A stretch of DNA of 64,000 nt. Source: Geminicoccus roseus DSM 18922 (lineage in GTDB: Bacteria > Pseudomonadota > Alphaproteobacteria > Geminicoccales > Geminicoccaceae). The stretch is from positions 2,814,196-2,878,195 of the forward strand of contig NZ_KE386572.1 in the NCBI RefSeq assembly GCF_000427665.1. Reading direction: 5' to 3'. Below are positions 61,564-64,000 of the stretch, piece after piece. A model generated the notes under the pieces. It did no database searches. It saw only the letters and a program-made list of their open reading frames with translations, and had not been told where the DNA came from. A program made the translations under genes and the position numbers. How positions within the stretch are numbered: position 1 is the first letter of the stretch; every line of letters starts with the position of its first letter.

Positions 61564-62129
61564 GCGAGACCTTGGTCGGAGCAGCAGGCGGAACCAGCGA
61601 CCGCTCCGTGCGCTCGACCAAGGCGGCCAGCGCATTTCGCACCATCAGCGAGGTGGCGGAGGAACTGGACGTGGCGCAGCACGTCCTCCGCTTCTGGGAA
61701 AGCAAGTTTCCGCAGGTCCGTCCGCTCAAGCGGGGTGGCGGTCGCCGTTATTATCGACCCGAGGACATCGATCTCCTTCGCCGGATCCGCAGCCTGCTCT
61801 ATGACGAGGGCTATACGATCAAGGGCGTGCAGAAGCTCCTGCGGGTACGGCGGCGTGGGCCGTCCGACGCAGGCGAGGCTGCGGCCAACGCTCCCGGCAG
61901 CCAGCCCGAGATCCCGCGGATCCCGGCACCGTCGAATCCGCCGGTTCCGGCTGCCGTGCCGCCCGGCCTCCCGGACGACCGGCCGTCGCCGGACCGGCAG
62001 GGGGCGGCAGCCCCGGAGATGGCGGAGCAGCGTCAGGCTCTGGTCGAGCTTCGGGATGAATTGCTTGTCCTGGCCGAGTATGCCCAGCAAATCGCGGATC
62101 AGGCAAAGCTGTCATTGTCGGAACCCTGA
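61560..62129 (+). CDS. MerR-family transcriptional regulator
   Basis: 189-residue regulator with a MerR helix-turn-helix at residues 27-95: [48 protein letters not shown], and [21 protein letters not shown] (cited in parts). The rest is a Pro/Ala linker (100-150) and a C-terminal helix ([21 protein letters not shown]), probably for dimerisation. Conserved behind ihfA in alphaproteobacteria; the target is not established. No metal-binding Cys motif is present, so it is not a metal sensor. Confidence 0.93.
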   Translation: MSETLVGAAGGTSDRSVRSTKAASAFRTISEVAEELDVAQHVLRFWESKFPQVRPLKRGGGRRYYRPEDIDLLRRIRSLLYDEGYTIKGVQKLLRVRRRGPSDAGEAAANAPGSQPEIPRIPAPSNPPVPAAVPPGLPDDRPSPDRQGAAAPEMAEQRQALVELRDELLVLAEYAQQIADQAKLSLSEP

Positions 62130-62153
62130 TACGGTGCTATCGACCCCTCCGCA

Positions 62154-62231
62154 CGGAGCGTGGCGCAGCCCGGTTAGCGCACCAGTCTGGGGGACTGGGG
62201 GTCGGGAGTTCGAATCTCCCCGCTCCGACCA
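62154..62231 (+). tRNA. tRNA-Pro, anticodon GGG, CCA encoded
   Basis: Acceptor stem CGGAGCG (62154-62160) pairs with CGCTCCG (62221-62227), followed by A and CCA. D arm GCGCAGCCCGGTTAGCGC, anticodon stem CCAGT/ACTGG with loop CTGGGGG (anticodon GGG), and T arm with GTTCGAATC are all in place. It decodes CCC and CCU codons. Confidence 0.97.
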
Positions 62232-63313
62232 TTCTCCCGAGTGAGGCGGCCCGCTGATGTTCTGGCCCAGGACAGCCGCTAAGCGTACCGATCCGGGCGC
62301 TGATGTTCCGCCCCGATATCTGCTCTCCCAAGCCTGCGCAGGACCTTCTGCTGCTGCCTTCCAGCCAGCGACGCCGTCTGGGGCTACGTGAAGCGGTGGT
62401 GGCGGTTCATTTCAAAGACAGAACGATCCACGGCCGGTAGAACCTTCAACGATGGCCCTGAGAAGAGCTTCACCGACCTTGCGCGTAACTTCGCAAGAGG
62501 TCGCAAGGTCTCGGATCGGCTCGAAGCTGGGTTCAATGCGGATTGAAACGTTGCCGCAGCTCCCGGCGACTCGGCCCCGGATGTTCAATTGCTTGACCAG
62601 AAGCCTCTCGCGGATTCGGCTCTTGGTCGTATCGGCCCCAGCATCGTCTCGCCGTGGTAGAGGCGGCTTGGCAGGAGGGGCGTGAGGTCGGGGTTGGCCG
62701 CGCTGTGCGGATGCGGAGACCTTCTGCTCGACCCCCAGAGACACCTGTCGGCCTTGACCGGTCGACAAAATATCCATAATGCTGGATGTATCGATATCAA
62801 GGGGTCTGCCGAGGCCTTGGCTGCCTTTGCACGGACGATCCGGCTGGAAACCTTCTGCGTGCTCATGAGGCGTGGGCCTGTTGACGCCTTCAATTGCAGA
62901 ACTCCTCCTATGTTGCCCATCGAATGGGACAACCTCATGACGGAAGACTTCCCAAGATGCCGCTCCGTGGATCAGCGATGCCGCCCGGCTTCGGGCAGGC
63001 TTGGTCAGAGAACGGAGGAGCTTGGGGCTCGGAACGGGCCAGCCTCGACCACGGTGCCAGCCATGAGCGTCACGGCCACCATCTATGGCCGCGTCGCCGA
63101 TGAGGCTCCTCCAGTCTGGCCGGGGCGCTTGAACGCCATTCATGGCGGTGCCCCGGGTTTGGCAGCCGCCGTCGCACGTCGGATGGCCCAGAAGCCGAAA
63201 TGGCGAGCTCGAGATTTGATCAGCCTGCCGGGACGCTCGCTCCACCGGCTGGGCGCGAGATGTGCGGCGAAGGCGATCGGGCGCCTTCATCCGGATGCGG
63301 AGGATTCAACGTC
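62232..63313. other. 1.1-kb region without recognisable gene after tRNA-Pro
   Basis: Open frames exist on both strands (for example 62412-63290 minus and 62682-63317 plus), but the products show no family signature, are of mixed composition and have poor start sites. It separates the tRNA from the glyceraldehyde-3-phosphate dehydrogenase gene. It may be a remnant of inserted DNA; no transposase, integrase or direct repeat of the tRNA 3' end was found. Confidence 0.5.
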
Positions 63314-64000
63314 ATGAAGGTCGCGATCAACGGGATGGGTCGGATCGGCCGGCTGGCGCTGCGTGCCGCCTTCGGCGGCGTCGGCACGGGCATGCCCAGC
63401 CTGGATATTGTTCATCTCAACGAGATCAAGGGTGGACCGGCCGCCACCGCCCATCTGCTGGAGTTCGACAGCACCCATGGACGCTGGCGCACGGAGATCG
63501 CGGCGGACGATGGTGGGATTGCCATCGCAGGCAAGCAGCTTCGTTTCACGGAAGCGCCGCAGCCTGGAACGCTGAATTGGGGCGACCTCGGCATCGACAT
63601 CGTCCTGGAATGCAGCGGCAAGTTCGTCACGGCGAAGTCGCTGGCTCCCTATTTCGAGCGGGGGGCAAAAGCCGTCATCGTAGCGGCTCCCGTCAAGGAT
63701 GGGGCGCTGAACGTGGTGATGGGCTGCAACGACCATCTCTACAATCCGGCCGAGCATCGGCTGCTGACCGCCGCCTCCTGCACCACCAACTGCCTCGCAC
63801 CGATCGTCAAGGTGATCCATGAGGGCATCGGGATCCGCCATGGCGCCGTCACGACCATCCATGACGTCACCAACACGCAGGTGCTGGTGGATGCGCCGCA
63901 CAAGGACTTGCGGCGGGCTCGCTCCGCGCTGACCTCGCTGATCCCGACCACCACCGGATCGGCCACCGCGATCGGCCTGATCTATCCCGAGCTGCAGGGC
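63314..64000 (+). CDS. Glyceraldehyde-3-phosphate dehydrogenase, ArsJ-associated type, 3' end outside window
   Basis: 229 residues are visible of about 330. The NAD-binding start [20 protein letters not shown], the catalytic Cys156 in TAASCTTNC, and [16 protein letters not shown] identify a GAPDH. Compared with the glycolytic enzyme, the segments [27 protein letters not shown] and [21 protein letters not shown] are of the kind that is encoded next to arsJ; these enzymes make 1-arseno-3-phosphoglycerate from arsenate, which ArsJ then exports. That sub-family call rests on my memory of the family. GGAGG lies ten bases before the ATG. The partner gene, if present, is beyond the window. Confidence 0.87.
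   Translation, partial: MKVAINGMGRIGRLALRAAFGGVGTGMPSLDIVHLNEIKGGPAATAHLLEFDSTHGRWRTEIAADDGGIAIAGKQLRFTEAPQPGTLNWGDLGIDIVLECSGKFVTAKSLAPYFERGAKAVIVAAPVKDGALNVVMGCNDHLYNPAEHRLLTAASCTTNCLAPIVKVIHEGIGIRHGAVTTIHDVTNTQVLVDAPHKDLRRARSALTSLIPTTTGSATAIGLIYPELQG

Noticed and set aside
62137-62331. Minus-strand frame antisense to tRNA-Pro encoding a GAGRFELPTPSPPDW-type peptide
   Set aside because: This peptide pattern is a well-known spurious product of reading tRNA genes in antisense; the tRNA itself explains the sequence.
62412-63290. Long minus-strand frame after the tRNA (292 codons)
   Set aside because: No family motif, poor start region, and overlapping long frames on the other strand; not supportable as a gene.

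Overview
The window is high-GC chromosomal DNA with dense, often overlapping operons (ATGA, GTGA and TTGA stop/start junctions are common). Gene order and protein types point to an alphaproteobacterium, probably of the Rhodospirillales/Geminicoccaceae kind: yceD-plsX-fabH-ihfA-merR after bamE and a ubiquinol-cytochrome c chaperone, a flgF-flgG-flgA-flgH block, phoR-pstSCAB-phoU-phoB in one direction, type-2 lumazine synthase under an FMN riboswitch, and PstC/PstA of the long alphaproteobacterial form. The taxonomic placement is inference.

Layout. 1-5.8 kb: truncated dnaK, a D-lactate dehydrogenase-like flavoprotein, panB-panC and a histone-deacetylase-like deacylase. 5.9-15.6 kb: a surface-polysaccharide operon with a CDP-6-deoxyhexose branch (rfbG, rfbF, 3,5-epimerase-like, reductase), three glycosyltransferases, a glycosyltransferase fused to a P-loop kinase, and a flippase; a large inverted repeat sits in its leader. 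15.8-22.9 kb: a DSF-type quorum-sensing module (rpfF synthase, convergent to an operon of an RpfC-like hybrid kinase and a REC-PAS-GGDEF-EAL response regulator). 23.2-28.7 kb: Nudix hydrolase, two XRE regulators, penicillin acylase family protein, HAD phosphatase, D-Ala-D-Ala dipeptidase. 28.8-29.5 kb: FMN riboswitch and ribH2. 29.5-32.6 kb: antitoxin-like protein, then an operon of three secreted Asn/Gly-repeat proteins followed by an RTX protein. 33.4-38.9 kb: metZ-pyrD-cysQ and acetoacetyl-CoA synthetase. 38.9-46.4 kb: the phosphate-starvation regulon. 46.9-50.0 kb: flagellar rod and L-ring genes. 50.5-54.9 kb: glmM, a small orphan gene, rlmE-ppx and a lipoprotein. 55.1-62.1 kb: proton-pumping pyrophosphatase, bamE, cytochrome bc1 chaperone and the fatty-acid/phospholipid initiation operon. 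62.15-64 kb: tRNA-Pro(GGG), 1.1 kb without a recognisable gene, and the start of a glyceraldehyde-3-phosphate dehydrogenase of the type paired with the ArsJ arsenic exporter.

The most interesting parts are (i) the rpf module next to polysaccharide genes, in which the HD-GYP regulator RpfG of Xanthomonas appears to be replaced by an EAL phosphodiesterase-type regulator with a degenerate GGDEF site; (ii) the translationally coupled operon of three signal-peptide-bearing proteins built almost entirely from Asn and Gly, together with an RTX protein of regular 27-residue repeats; and (iii) the glycosyltransferase-kinase fusion. Functions are assigned by reading motifs and architecture; no database search was run.
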